Shown: positions 10,115-18,401 of the stretch, in pieces | How the letters are laid out: each line of letters opens with the position of its first letter | How positions within the stretch are numbered: position 1 is the stretch's first letter | NCBI GenBank assembly: GCA_027669155.1 | Contig: JAQEDR010000010.1 | Span: 4,740 to 68,739, forward strand | Direction of reading: 5' to 3' | DNA: 64,000 bases | From: Peptoniphilaceae bacterium AM52-5BH | GTDB taxonomy: Bacteria; Bacillota; Clostridia; Tissierellales; Peptoniphilaceae | Made by a program: the position numbers and the translations under genes | Notes under the pieces: model-generated | The model's input: the letters and a program-made list of their open reading frames with translations, nothing else | Databases searched by the model: none | Told to the model about the DNA's origin: nothing

Positions 10115-11821
10115 TTATTTGCAATATCTACAAATGGTGTTTTTGATTTCTTCTTCAATTTCTTTTAAAAATATCTCCTTATCTTCTTTTCCATTTGCAA
10201 TCTCACTTAATCTCATTTCCCATTCTGCTGTTGTCTTTGGTGATTTAAATTCATCTATTACTATTGATACTAAGTTTAAGCCCTTTCTTGTTGAAATAAG
10301 ATTTCTCTTATCTCTTTTTATATAACCTTTATAAATTAGATTTTCTATTATTCCTGCACGAGTGGCTGGAGTCCCTATACCCCTTCTTTCTACTTCAACA
10401 CCTTTTTCTAAAGCGTCATTTCCTGCTATTTCCATAGCTTTAAGTAAACTATCTTCAGTAAAATGTTTTGGGGGTATAGTATACTTTTCTTTAATATTTT
10501 TTTCCTTTATTTCAAGTTCATCTCCAATATTCACATTAGGAAATATCGTATCTTCACTCTTTTTCGATGTATATTCTTTTAAATACTTTGTAAAGCCCTC
10601 ATCTTTAATTACTTTGCCAGTGTTTGTAAATTCAAAGCTATCAAATATAGCTACAATTTTTGTTGTATTTTCAACGAGTGGATATCCAACACTTGCGTTT
10701 AGTTTATTTAATATTAGTCTATACACCTTAGCTTCACTTTCTGGAAGATAAGATATATCTTTACTCAACGAACTTACTGTAGGTATAATTGCATGGTGAT
10801 CACTAACTTTTTTTGAATTAAATACAATTTTAATACGCTCTGTATCAAAATCATTTTTCCCCAAAATATTATTTATTGTGCTTACAATCATATCTTCTGT
10901 TAAATACCTACTGTCTGTTCTTGGATAGGTTATATATTTCTTCTCATAAAGGCTTTGAGCATAATCTAAAGTCTGTTTTGCACTATATCCAAAATATTTG
11001 TTACACTCTCTTTGTAGTGTTGTTAAATCAAAAGGTAAATCTGGTTTCGTTATTTTTTCTTTTTTTACTAAATCTGTAATTTTTATTGTATTGCCTATTA
11101 AATTTATCAGCTGTTCAGCTATCACCCTATTATCTATTCTATTAGTGGATAGCATAAACTTATCAAGTTCTATTTCTACTGTATAATATTTTTCTTTTTT
11201 AAAATTTTCTATTTCAAAATCTCTATCTACTATCATTGCCAATGTTGGTGTTTGAACTCTCCCTATACTATAATTCTCGTCATATAAGCAAGAGTAAAGT
11301 CTACTCATATTCATTCCAACAAGCCAGTCGGCTATAGCTCTTACCTTTGCTGAGTCAAAAAGATTATCATAGTATTTTCCATCTTTTAAATTGTTGAATC
11401 CTTCTTTTATTGCAGAATCTTCCATAGATGAAATCCAAAGACGCTCTATTTTCTTTTTACAATTTGCTTTCATATACACAAGTCTAAATATAGCTTCTCC
11501 TTCTCTTCCTGCATCACAAGCATTAATTATCGTATCCACTTCTTTGCTATTCATCAGCTTTTTAAGAATATTAAATTGTTTCTTAGTGGGATTTACAATT
11601 TCGTACTTGTATTCTTTTGGAATAATAGGTAAATCTTCAATTCTCCACTTTTTGTATTTTTCATCATAACTATCAGGATTTGCCATCTGAACTAGATGAC
11701 CTACACACCAAGATACTCTATAATCATTTCCCTCATAATATCCATCTTTTTTGTTCTTTGCTCCTATAGCTTTTGCTATTGACATTGCAACGCTTGGTTT
11801 TTCTGCTATAACTAATTTCAT
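10115..11821 (-). CDS. topB: DNA topoisomerase III (type IA), short form
   Basis: The N-terminal TOPRIM domain starts MKLVIAEKPSVAMSIAKAIG and includes DAGREGE (about 103-109). The catalytic tyrosine is Y299 in YITYPRTDSRYL, and GRVQTPTLAM lies near 188. The protein relaxes and decatenates single-strand-interrupted DNA and is a fixed part of this element family, probably used in replication or transfer. At 568 residues it lacks the C-terminal zinc-ribbon extension of longer element-encoded TopB proteins and ends NTICRYCK. The start ATG has GGAGG five bases upstream. A terminator hairpin ends only 21 bp before the start codon, so the mRNA must read through it. Confidence 0.93.
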   Translation of the reverse strand: MKLVIAEKPSVAMSIAKAIGAKNKKDGYYEGNDYRVSWCVGHLVQMANPDSYDEKYKKWRIEDLPIIPKEYKYEIVNPTKKQFNILKKLMNSKEVDTIINACDAGREGEAIFRLVYMKANCKKKIERLWISSMEDSAIKEGFNNLKDGKYYDNLFDSAKVRAIADWLVGMNMSRLYSCLYDENYSIGRVQTPTLAMIVDRDFEIENFKKEKYYTVEIELDKFMLSTNRIDNRVIAEQLINLIGNTIKITDLVKKEKITKPDLPFDLTTLQRECNKYFGYSAKQTLDYAQSLYEKKYITYPRTDSRYLTEDMIVSTINNILGKNDFDTERIKIVFNSKKVSDHHAIIPTVSSLSKDISYLPESEAKVYRLILNKLNASVGYPLVENTTKIVAIFDSFEFTNTGKVIKDEGFTKYLKEYTSKKSEDTIFPNVNIGDELEIKEKNIKEKYTIPPKHFTEDSLLKAMEIAGNDALEKGVEVERRGIGTPATRAGIIENLIYKGYIKRDKRNLISTRKGLNLVSIVIDEFKSPKTTAEWEMRLSEIANGKEDKEIFLKEIEEEIKNTICRYCK

Positions 11822-11842
11822 TTTTCCTCCTTAATTTTTTAT

Positions 11843-11873
11843 AAAAAAAGAGCGAAAGATTTCTCCTTCGCTC
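11843..11873 (-). terminator. Terminator/attenuator just upstream of topB
   Basis: A GAGCGAA/TTCGCTC hairpin is followed on the minus strand by seven T. It lies 21 bp before the topB ATG, too close for a promoter in between, so topB expression must pass it. A short reading frame (11903-11947) precedes it. Confidence 0.8.
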
Positions 11874-11902
11874 GCAATTTATCATAGCCTTTACTACATC
11901 AC

Positions 11903-11947
11903 TTATTTATTTTTTATTAACAAACTATTATCTTCTCTTAGTTTCAC
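11903..11947 (-). CDS. Possible leader peptide before the topB attenuator
   Basis: GTG-initiated 14-codon frame, MKLREDNSLLIKNK. No good ribosome binding site is seen, so translation is doubtful. It is listed because length and sequence resemble the 14-codon leader before ssb (MKIYNERDSPLKIK) and because a terminator follows in the same way. Confidence 0.35.
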   Translation of the reverse strand: MKLREDNSLLIKNK

Positions 11948-11993
11948 AAATTATTTTAGATTTTAATATAAATTTTAAAAACCGTATACTTTT

Positions 11994-12023
11994 CTATCGT
12001 AGATTCTTCTTGTTATACGATAG
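11994..12023. promoter_or_regulatory. Inverted repeat in the 285-bp gap between CD1107 gene and topB
   Basis: Arms CTATCGTA and TACGATAG are perfect with a 14-nt loop; no T-run follows, so it is not a plain terminator. It could be an operator or an RNA hairpin in the topB leader. The rest of 11874-12157 holds no convincing gene. Confidence 0.4.
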
Positions 12024-12157
12024 TTGAGTTTCATATCTGAATGTTTCTATATTTTTATAATTTTTATTCCATTATTTAACACTTCTTCAAATGTTATATC
12101 CTTCGCATATATGTTTTTCTCGAATAAACTTCCCATCTTTTCAAAAAATTCTCATTA

Positions 12158-13054
12158 TTAAAAATCATCTTCTTCTGGAATAATTTCTGTATCTTCTATA
12201 CTTTCTTTTTCATCATTTTCTTTATCATATTCATAATCATCTTCTAATTCGTCATAATCTTCATCATCTTCAATAGTGTCCTCTTCTCTTTTTTTGTAAA
12301 CTTTAAAATAATATCCTGCACCTATTCCCACTAGCATTATAAGAACTATAAAAATATATAATCCTACGCCTGACTTCTTTTCTTTCTCTTTTTCTTTTTG
12401 TGGTTCTTCCTTTTTTATAGGCTCTTCTTTTCTAACTACTTTTTCTTCTTTTGATTTAGTATCACTTTCTCCTTCGATCATATTTAAAAGATCTTGCTCA
12501 CCTACTTCTGTTAATAATTGAACATTTTCTTGGTTTTGTGAATGATCTATAATAAGGTGCATTGTCTTGCCTGATTTAGTCTGAAAAGTCAAAAATTGTC
12601 TAACGTCTACAGGATTTTCTTCGCCCTCTTTTCTTACTTCATTATCTCCAACTTTAGGAGTTAGATCTTCTCCACTTTCATCTACATTTTCCAATACTGT
12701 CCCTCTTGCTTTATTCTCCTTTGTTGCTAAAGAATTAATCGCTTTTGTATTCCCTCCTTTTACAGGCTTTACTGGTTGACACGAATTAATAGAGCTTTCT
12801 TTTTGTTCACTTTTTACATTTTTACTATCTGGTATTTTAGGTACTTCTTGATAGGGTATTTTTTGTTTTTCATCAGAAGGATTGTATACATCTTCATCAA
12901 ATAAATTTTCTAACTCTTTATTATTTTCTGGAGTATATATATTATTTAGTTGACTCGTTATTTCACTTTCATTACTTTTTGCCATGGATATACTTGGTAT
13001 TATTGTAAACATAAAGAGTAACGCTAAGGCTACTTTTATTCCGCTTTTCTTCAT
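12158..13054 (-). CDS. CD1107-family (DUF4366) mobile-element membrane protein
   Basis: The 298-residue type I membrane protein has a signal peptide (LLFMFTIIPSISMA), a long charged extracytoplasmic part, and the conserved DUF4366 core QFLTFQTKSGKTMHLIIDHS at about 150-170 followed by a Glu-rich stretch. One membrane helix (LYIFIVLIMLVGIGAGYYF, about 230-250) and a very acidic cytoplasmic tail complete it. Members occur only in conjugative elements of Firmicutes, always beside the NlpC/P60 and VirB4 genes, and probably belong to the transfer channel. It lies 14 bp after the coiled-coil protein gene in the same operon. Confidence 0.85.
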   Translation of the reverse strand: MKKSGIKVALALLFMFTIIPSISMAKSNESEITSQLNNIYTPENNKELENLFDEDVYNPSDEKQKIPYQEVPKIPDSKNVKSEQKESSINSCQPVKPVKGGNTKAINSLATKENKARGTVLENVDESGEDLTPKVGDNEVRKEGEENPVDVRQFLTFQTKSGKTMHLIIDHSQNQENVQLLTEVGEQDLLNMIEGESDTKSKEEKVVRKEEPIKKEEPQKEKEKEKKSGVGLYIFIVLIMLVGIGAGYYFKVYKKREEDTIEDDEDYDELEDDYEYDKENDEKESIEDTEIIPEEDDF

Positions 13055-13068
13055 CTTTAGCTCCTTTT

Positions 13069-14631
13069 TTATTTTATATTTTTAAATACATATACTGCTT
13101 TTTTGTTATTATCCCATTCAATGCTTTGATCTTTTCCGTCTTTTATATCTCCACAAGTTGCATTAAAAGCTTTTGCAATATTTGAAATAGAAGCATGAAC
13201 TCTTCCATTTATAATTACTGGCTTAGTATCAGAATGATAAATATTTCCGTCACTATCTTTCATGACTCCTGTGTCTATATTTAATCTCAATGTTTTCTTT
13301 GGAAGAACGATATTTTCTTTATTGGAAAATATAGCTTCTCTTTTGTTGTCATCATATTCAACGTTAAATCCTAAAGTATAGGCTGTATATCTTATAGGTA
13401 ACATAATATGATCATCTTGAATGTATGCCTTAACATCCATATACACAGTAGTTTTCTTCCCATCTTTTATGATATTATAGTAATCTTTTCCTACTTGAAA
13501 CACGCTAAATTCATCACTCTTACTACATGGCTTTATATTATCCTCTCTTTTACTAATAACTTCTTTAGTATCTACTACTTCTTTGTTAGTAATCTTTTCT
13601 TCTACATCTTTATCATGTTTTGTTTCTATTTCTGCTTGTTTCTTCTTAAGATTATCCAGAGTTTTTTCAAGCTTTCCCTTATCATTTATAGCTTTTTCTT
13701 TTTCCCCTGTTTTGTTTTTCTTTAGGTATTTCTCTAGTTCACTGATTCTTTTATTACATTCTTCTATTTTTTTGTCTAAGTCATTTTGGAGATTTTCAAA
13801 CTCTTTTGTTTGTTGTTCTATTTTATCTTCCAAGCTTTTTATCTGTTCTTGTAATTCTTTTTTATCTTTTTCTGCTTTAGATTTTAATTCATCTAATTCT
13901 TCTTCAAGAGATTTTACTTTCTCACAAGAATTTTCTTTATCTTCTTTTGCCTTATCTACTTGATCTTTTAATTTTTCTAATCTTTCTTCTTTTGACTTTA
14001 AAGTATCTTCTATTTCCTTTATTTTCTCCTCTTTTAATTCTATATTTTGATCCTTTTCTTTAATCTCTTTTTCTAATTGACCAATCTTTTCTCTTGTTTC
14101 TTTAAAACTTTCTTTATTAACTTCTGCCTTTTCACCTTTAGCTTCTAATTCCCATTTTGCAGAAGATAATTCTTCTTTTAATTTTTCACTTTCTTCTTGA
14201 AGTTTCTTTACTTCATCTCTTAGCTGTTCTAGCTCAGCTATTTGTTTTTTGTCTTTACTTTCTAGGGCACATATTTTTTCTTCTAGACCTTTAATTACTC
14301 TTTCTTTTTCTAATAATTGATTTTCTAGGCATTTCTTATCTTCTAAAAAATTATCTTCCTTATTTTTATATGAATCTAATTTCTCTTGAAGCTTTTTTAT
14401 TTGTTCTTTATTTATCTCTTTATCTTTATTTAAGTTTTTAATTTTCTCTTGTAAGTCTGTAATTTCTTTTTCTAAATTCTCTACATTGCTACATACCATT
14501 TCAGCTTCAATTTTATTTGTGTTTTGTAAACTTTTTTCTGAACTAGCATATATATGACTCATAGGCGATATATTTATAACACTTGCTAGTATTATTCCAA
14601 AAGCTAAAACTCTATTTCCTATTCTTTTCAT
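13069..14631 (-). CDS. Secreted coiled-coil protein with copper-amine-oxidase-like N domain
   Basis: After a signal peptide (residues 1-29) comes about 300 residues of Lys/Glu heptad-rich coiled coil (about 45-350). A C-terminal domain of about 130 residues (MDVKAYIQDDHIMLPIRYTA ... IEWDNNKKAVYVF) has the pattern of the copper amine oxidase N-domain, a common non-catalytic wall or adhesion module in Firmicutes. It is probably exported by the donor cell and could act as a stalk or mating-pair protein. That role is inferred from its place in the transfer operon. It overlaps the DUF4315 gene by one base. Confidence 0.75.
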   Translation of the reverse strand: MKRIGNRVLAFGIILASVINISPMSHIYASSEKSLQNTNKIEAEMVCSNVENLEKEITDLQEKIKNLNKDKEINKEQIKKLQEKLDSYKNKEDNFLEDKKCLENQLLEKERVIKGLEEKICALESKDKKQIAELEQLRDEVKKLQEESEKLKEELSSAKWELEAKGEKAEVNKESFKETREKIGQLEKEIKEKDQNIELKEEKIKEIEDTLKSKEERLEKLKDQVDKAKEDKENSCEKVKSLEEELDELKSKAEKDKKELQEQIKSLEDKIEQQTKEFENLQNDLDKKIEECNKRISELEKYLKKNKTGEKEKAINDKGKLEKTLDNLKKKQAEIETKHDKDVEEKITNKEVVDTKEVISKREDNIKPCSKSDEFSVFQVGKDYYNIIKDGKKTTVYMDVKAYIQDDHIMLPIRYTAYTLGFNVEYDDNKREAIFSNKENIVLPKKTLRLNIDTGVMKDSDGNIYHSDTKPVIINGRVHASISNIAKAFNATCGDIKDGKDQSIEWDNNKKAVYVFKNIK

Positions 14632-14876
14632 TACTTTTCTTCTCCTTCATTAATTTGACATATACTTTTTTCTTTTCTTTCTTCTTCCTTATTTTTTCTT
14701 ACTATATATAAAAATTCATCAAGGGATATTTTTTTGCTACGAAACTCTTTGATAACTTCCATATTCTCTAATTCTTCTTGTTCTTCTTCTAAGATTTGAA
14801 GTTCCAACTCAATATCTTCTTTTTTCTTTACTAACTTTTTTTGTTTTTCTATATTTTTAATTAGTTTTTTATTCAT
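14631..14876 (-). CDS. DUF4315 family protein
   Basis: A small 81-residue cytoplasmic protein made almost entirely of charged helix (residues 1-45 coiled coil), then the family motif FRSKKISLDEFLYIVRKNKE. DUF4315 genes regularly sit between the NlpC/P60 and CD1107 genes in these elements; no function is known. Start ATG overlaps nothing; the stop overlaps the next gene's ATG, indicating coupled translation. Confidence 0.75.
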   Translation of the reverse strand: MNKKLIKNIEKQKKLVKKKEDIELELQILEEEQEELENMEVIKEFRSKKISLDEFLYIVRKNKEEERKEKSICQINEGEEK

Positions 14877-14891
14877 TTTTTATCACCTTTT

Positions 14892-17432
14892 CTATTTTGG
14901 TCTGCCAAAGGCATAAAAGTGTTCTTTCCAATATCTTGTATTAATATTCGCATATTGAATAGGATCTCCTGCATGAATCATCATTCCATTGCCTGCATAT
15001 ATTCCTACGTGAGATATTGGTGTTCCAGAATTATATGTTCCTTTGAAAAAAATTATATCTCCAGGCTTTGCTTGACTAGGCGATACAGGATTACAATAAT
15101 CAGTATATATTCTCCAAGCTGTTGTTCTTGGCATATTCTTTACTCCTGATTTTGTAAATGACCAACATACAAATCCTGAACAGTCAAAATTCCTTGGTCC
15201 ACTAGCTCCAAAAACATATCTTTTTCCTATATGTTTTTCAGCTTCTCCAAATAATCTCCTTACTGCTACATCATCAAACTCTATACCGGGATTTCCAAAA
15301 TTTGGATTATCTACTATATCCCCTAAATCTCCATAACTAGAACCAAAATAATCTCCCATATTTCCTTGATTTTCTAATAATGATAAGTAGTGAGCCATAT
15401 TAGTTTCATAATTTGCAAACTCTTCTTTTGCAATTTTATCAATACTTTTCTTGGTAATGGTAAGAGTCAATATTTTATAGATATATGAATTTCCATCTTT
15501 ATCATATTTAGTAATAGTTTTTGATGTATACTCTTTTTTGTACATCTGATTAAAGAGTTTTTTTAGCTCCTTTTTTATTTCATCAGTCGACTTAATTTCT
15601 CCATATCTTGCTGTTAAATAACTAAATAGCTCGTGAACATCATGACCTACTGGATCTCCTTTTATATGATATTCATCGTAGTTTGGATAATTTTCTTCAA
15701 TGCTATCTATCTCATCTTGCAAAGCATATTCATAACTTGAAAATTCATTATTTATATCACTTAGCACTTCTTTTTTTGATAAGTAACTTGTAGCCATAAC
15801 ATTACTTGTAATACCTGAAGTAATACTTCCAATATTACTTATTTCTTTAAACAGCATGAAAAAAAGTCCTAAAATGCAAAGGACAATAAAAATATTTTTA
15901 TATCCCTTATTTTTTAGAACTTCTGCTGTCTTTTTACTCATATTTGTAATAGACTTTTTTATTCTATTTTTTAAGCTTACTTCTTGTTTTTTTCTGAAAT
16001 CTTTCTGAAATTTTTTCTTCATAAAAAATCGATTCAATTTATTTGTATTTTGATAGGCTCTAGATTTTTTTAATTCTTCAAAATCTTTTTCAAATAATAA
16101 TCTACTTTCTTTTTTATGAATTTTATTATCTAATTTCTCTAATTTTCTTTTAGTTTTTAAAGCTTTTTTTCTACGATTACGTCTAATATTTTTTCCAATA
16201 AGCTCTGTACTTCTGCTTACTTTATATGATGCATCTATTCCTGCATTATCTTCTTTTCCGCTATAAAGATAGTTTGATGCCATTGCACTTGCAAGAATTA
16301 AAGGATTTTCTAATCCTCCTTTTTTTGCTTTTTTATTATCTTTAACTAAGTCTTTTTCTTTTTTTGCTTTTTTCGAGTGTAATTTTGAGATCTTTTCTTC
16401 ATTTTTTTGAAGCTTATCTTCTACCTTCAATTTATCTTCTTTAAACTTATTTTGTCCTTCTTTTACATTCGAACTTTCCTTTTTTGTTCTTGTATATTTT
16501 TCATTTAGATTAAAATTAGCTCTTTTACCTTCTTTTTTGTTATTATCTATAATTTTATTTTTATTGTTTAGATCTACAGAACACTTCCCTTTCAAGTTCT
16601 TATCAGCCTTTAGTTTCTGATAATTCTTATTCTCCATTTTACTTTCTGTTAAGTATAAACTTTTTGCTCTAAACTTCTTACCTTTATAATCCCTTACATT
16701 AGATCTTTCTATTTTTGTTGAAATGGACTTATTTTGAAACGAATTTTCTTGTTTGTCACTTTGATACTGCTCTCTATTCTTTCTAAAGTCATTTAGAAAT
16801 CTTTTATTTCTATACTTTGGAAAATACTTTTCATCATCACTAGTATCTCTATAAGAAATATTACTATCTCTAAAGTCCATATCATAACGATCTATTACTC
16901 CATCATTATCTAAATCTTTAGACAATGGGTCATAAACTTCTAACTTATCTTTATTCTTTATTACATTCTTAGATATATGATTAGTACTCTTCTTGAAATT
17001 ACTTATCCTATTTTCATATACTCTATCATTTTCTTTCTTGATTCTTTCTTCTCTAATTTTATCTTCTACTTCATTATCTTGTTTCAAGTTATCAAGTATT
17101 TTATATTTTTCTCTATATACTCTCTCCTGTCTTTTTCTTTGTATTTTTCCCTTATCTGATTTTTCATTAACATTAGGTATATATTTATTATCTAGTTCTT
17201 GAAAGTAGCTAGAATTTTTCTTTATATTATCATAATTCTCAACTTCAGAAACTTGTCTATAGCTATCTTTTTCATTCATAAAAGTGCTATTTTCTCTTTC
17301 AGAATTTTTGTTTAATAAAATGGGTGAATCTTTTTTATTTTTTATAGTGTTGTTACTTATATTTTTCTTTTCTAATATAAGTTTACTTTTTGGTACATCT
17401 CTAGGATTTATTTTGCCCTTTTCTTTTTTCAT
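14892..17432 (-). CDS. CD1108-type membrane protein with NlpC/P60 cell-wall peptidase domain
   Basis: 846 residues. Residues 1-about 370 are Lys/Asn/Ser-rich and look disordered, followed by Ala-containing and basic helical stretches. A single membrane helix (IFIVLCILGLFFMLF) lies near 520. The extracytoplasmic half ends in an NlpC/P60 domain with catalytic Cys in FDCSGFVCW and His in ISHVGIYAG. Such enzymes cut peptidoglycan stem peptides and open the wall for the mating channel, the VirB1-like role in Gram-positive systems. The long basic cytoplasmic N-terminus is unusual and could contact DNA or the VirB4 ATPase. It lies 10 bp after the methyltransferase gene. Confidence 0.9.
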   Translation of the reverse strand: MKKEKGKINPRDVPKSKLILEKKNISNNTIKNKKDSPILLNKNSERENSTFMNEKDSYRQVSEVENYDNIKKNSSYFQELDNKYIPNVNEKSDKGKIQRKRQERVYREKYKILDNLKQDNEVEDKIREERIKKENDRVYENRISNFKKSTNHISKNVIKNKDKLEVYDPLSKDLDNDGVIDRYDMDFRDSNISYRDTSDDEKYFPKYRNKRFLNDFRKNREQYQSDKQENSFQNKSISTKIERSNVRDYKGKKFRAKSLYLTESKMENKNYQKLKADKNLKGKCSVDLNNKNKIIDNNKKEGKRANFNLNEKYTRTKKESSNVKEGQNKFKEDKLKVEDKLQKNEEKISKLHSKKAKKEKDLVKDNKKAKKGGLENPLILASAMASNYLYSGKEDNAGIDASYKVSRSTELIGKNIRRNRRKKALKTKRKLEKLDNKIHKKESRLLFEKDFEELKKSRAYQNTNKLNRFFMKKKFQKDFRKKQEVSLKNRIKKSITNMSKKTAEVLKNKGYKNIFIVLCILGLFFMLFKEISNIGSITSGITSNVMATSYLSKKEVLSDINNEFSSYEYALQDEIDSIEENYPNYDEYHIKGDPVGHDVHELFSYLTARYGEIKSTDEIKKELKKLFNQMYKKEYTSKTITKYDKDGNSYIYKILTLTITKKSIDKIAKEEFANYETNMAHYLSLLENQGNMGDYFGSSYGDLGDIVDNPNFGNPGIEFDDVAVRRLFGEAEKHIGKRYVFGASGPRNFDCSGFVCWSFTKSGVKNMPRTTAWRIYTDYCNPVSPSQAKPGDIIFFKGTYNSGTPISHVGIYAGNGMMIHAGDPIQYANINTRYWKEHFYAFGRPK

Positions 17433-17441
17433 AAACGCCTC

Positions 17442-18401
17442 CTATTTCATATTCTCTTCAATCCTTTCTTTAGACATCTTGCAATAGTCCTCATTTAATT
17501 CTATTCCTATATATTCTCTATTCATTTTAGTAGCAACCATTCCAACTGTGCCTGATCCCATAAATGGATCTAATATTAACCCATTATTAGGACAAGCTGC
17601 TTTTATACAAATTTCTACTAATTTTGGTGGAAATACTGCATAGTGTTTTCCTTTAAAGGCATTAGTATTTATTGTCCAAATATCTCTACTATTTCTAAAC
17701 TGAGGAACATTATCTCCTATATATTCTCCATATTCTCTTGCTTCATTTATGCTCTGTCTTTTAGCACCTGTATTTTCTTTTAAGTACTTATTGTCTTTTC
17801 CCCTTGCCCTTATATATCTTTTTTTACTTATCTCTTTCATAGGTTCTTTCATTGCTTCATAGTTATAAAAATATTTTTTTGATTTAGAGAGTAAAAAAAT
17901 ATGTTCGTATGATCTCGATGGTCTATCTTTACATGATTCTGGCATAGCATTTTCTTTATGCCATATAATATCACTTCTTAAATACCAACCGTCTTCTCTT
18001 AGTTTTAATGCAAGTTGCCAAGGAATTCCAATCAAATCTTTTGTCTTATATCCTTTTAATTTTTTCGTTACAGAAACTTTTTGACCTGTCCTTCCATTCT
18101 TATTTTTTTGGTCTTTGTATTCTTTCTTGCTTCCAGTACCAACATAAGAATCTCCTATTACAATCCATAAAGTTCCATCTTTTTTTAATACTCTTTTTAC
18201 TTGGTCAAATACTTCTACTAACTTATTTAAATACTCTTCAGGACTTTCTTCTCTTCCAATTTGACCTTTAACTTTATAATCTCTTAATCCATAATAAGGA
18301 GGAGAAGTAATACAGCAATCAAATATCTCATTAGGTAGTTCTTTTAAGGCTACTAATGCATCTAAATTAATAATATAGTTACTTTTTATCTTATTCTTCA
18401 T
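17442..18401 (-). CDS. Orphan site-specific DNA methyltransferase
   Basis: The 319-residue enzyme has the catalytic motif TSPPYYGLRDY (about 30-40), the order of a beta-class amino-methyltransferase, and the SAM-binding motif DPFMGSGTVGM near the C-terminus (about 280). No restriction endonuclease lies beside it. Sitting inside the transfer operon and overlapping the virB4 end by 11 bp, it probably methylates element DNA to shield it from host restriction. N4-cytosine and N6-adenine cannot be told apart from sequence alone; SPPY favours N4-cytosine or N6-adenine. Confidence 0.88.
   Translation of the reverse strand: MKNKIKSNYIINLDALVALKELPNEIFDCCITSPPYYGLRDYKVKGQIGREESPEEYLNKLVEVFDQVKRVLKKDGTLWIVIGDSYVGTGSKKEYKDQKNKNGRTGQKVSVTKKLKGYKTKDLIGIPWQLALKLREDGWYLRSDIIWHKENAMPESCKDRPSRSYEHIFLLSKSKKYFYNYEAMKEPMKEISKKRYIRARGKDNKYLKENTGAKRQSINEAREYGEYIGDNVPQFRNSRDIWTINTNAFKGKHYAVFPPKLVEICIKAACPNNGLILDPFMGSGTVGMVATKMNREYIGIELNEDYCKMSKERIEENMK

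Noticed and set aside
13408..13963. Two plus-strand Ser/Phe-rich frames opposite the coiled-coil gene
   Set aside because: Antisense of Lys/Glu heptads produces long Phe/Ser/Leu frames; no start signals.
17442..18401. Restriction-modification system
   Set aside because: Only the methyltransferase is present; neighbours are conjugation genes and no endonuclease was found.
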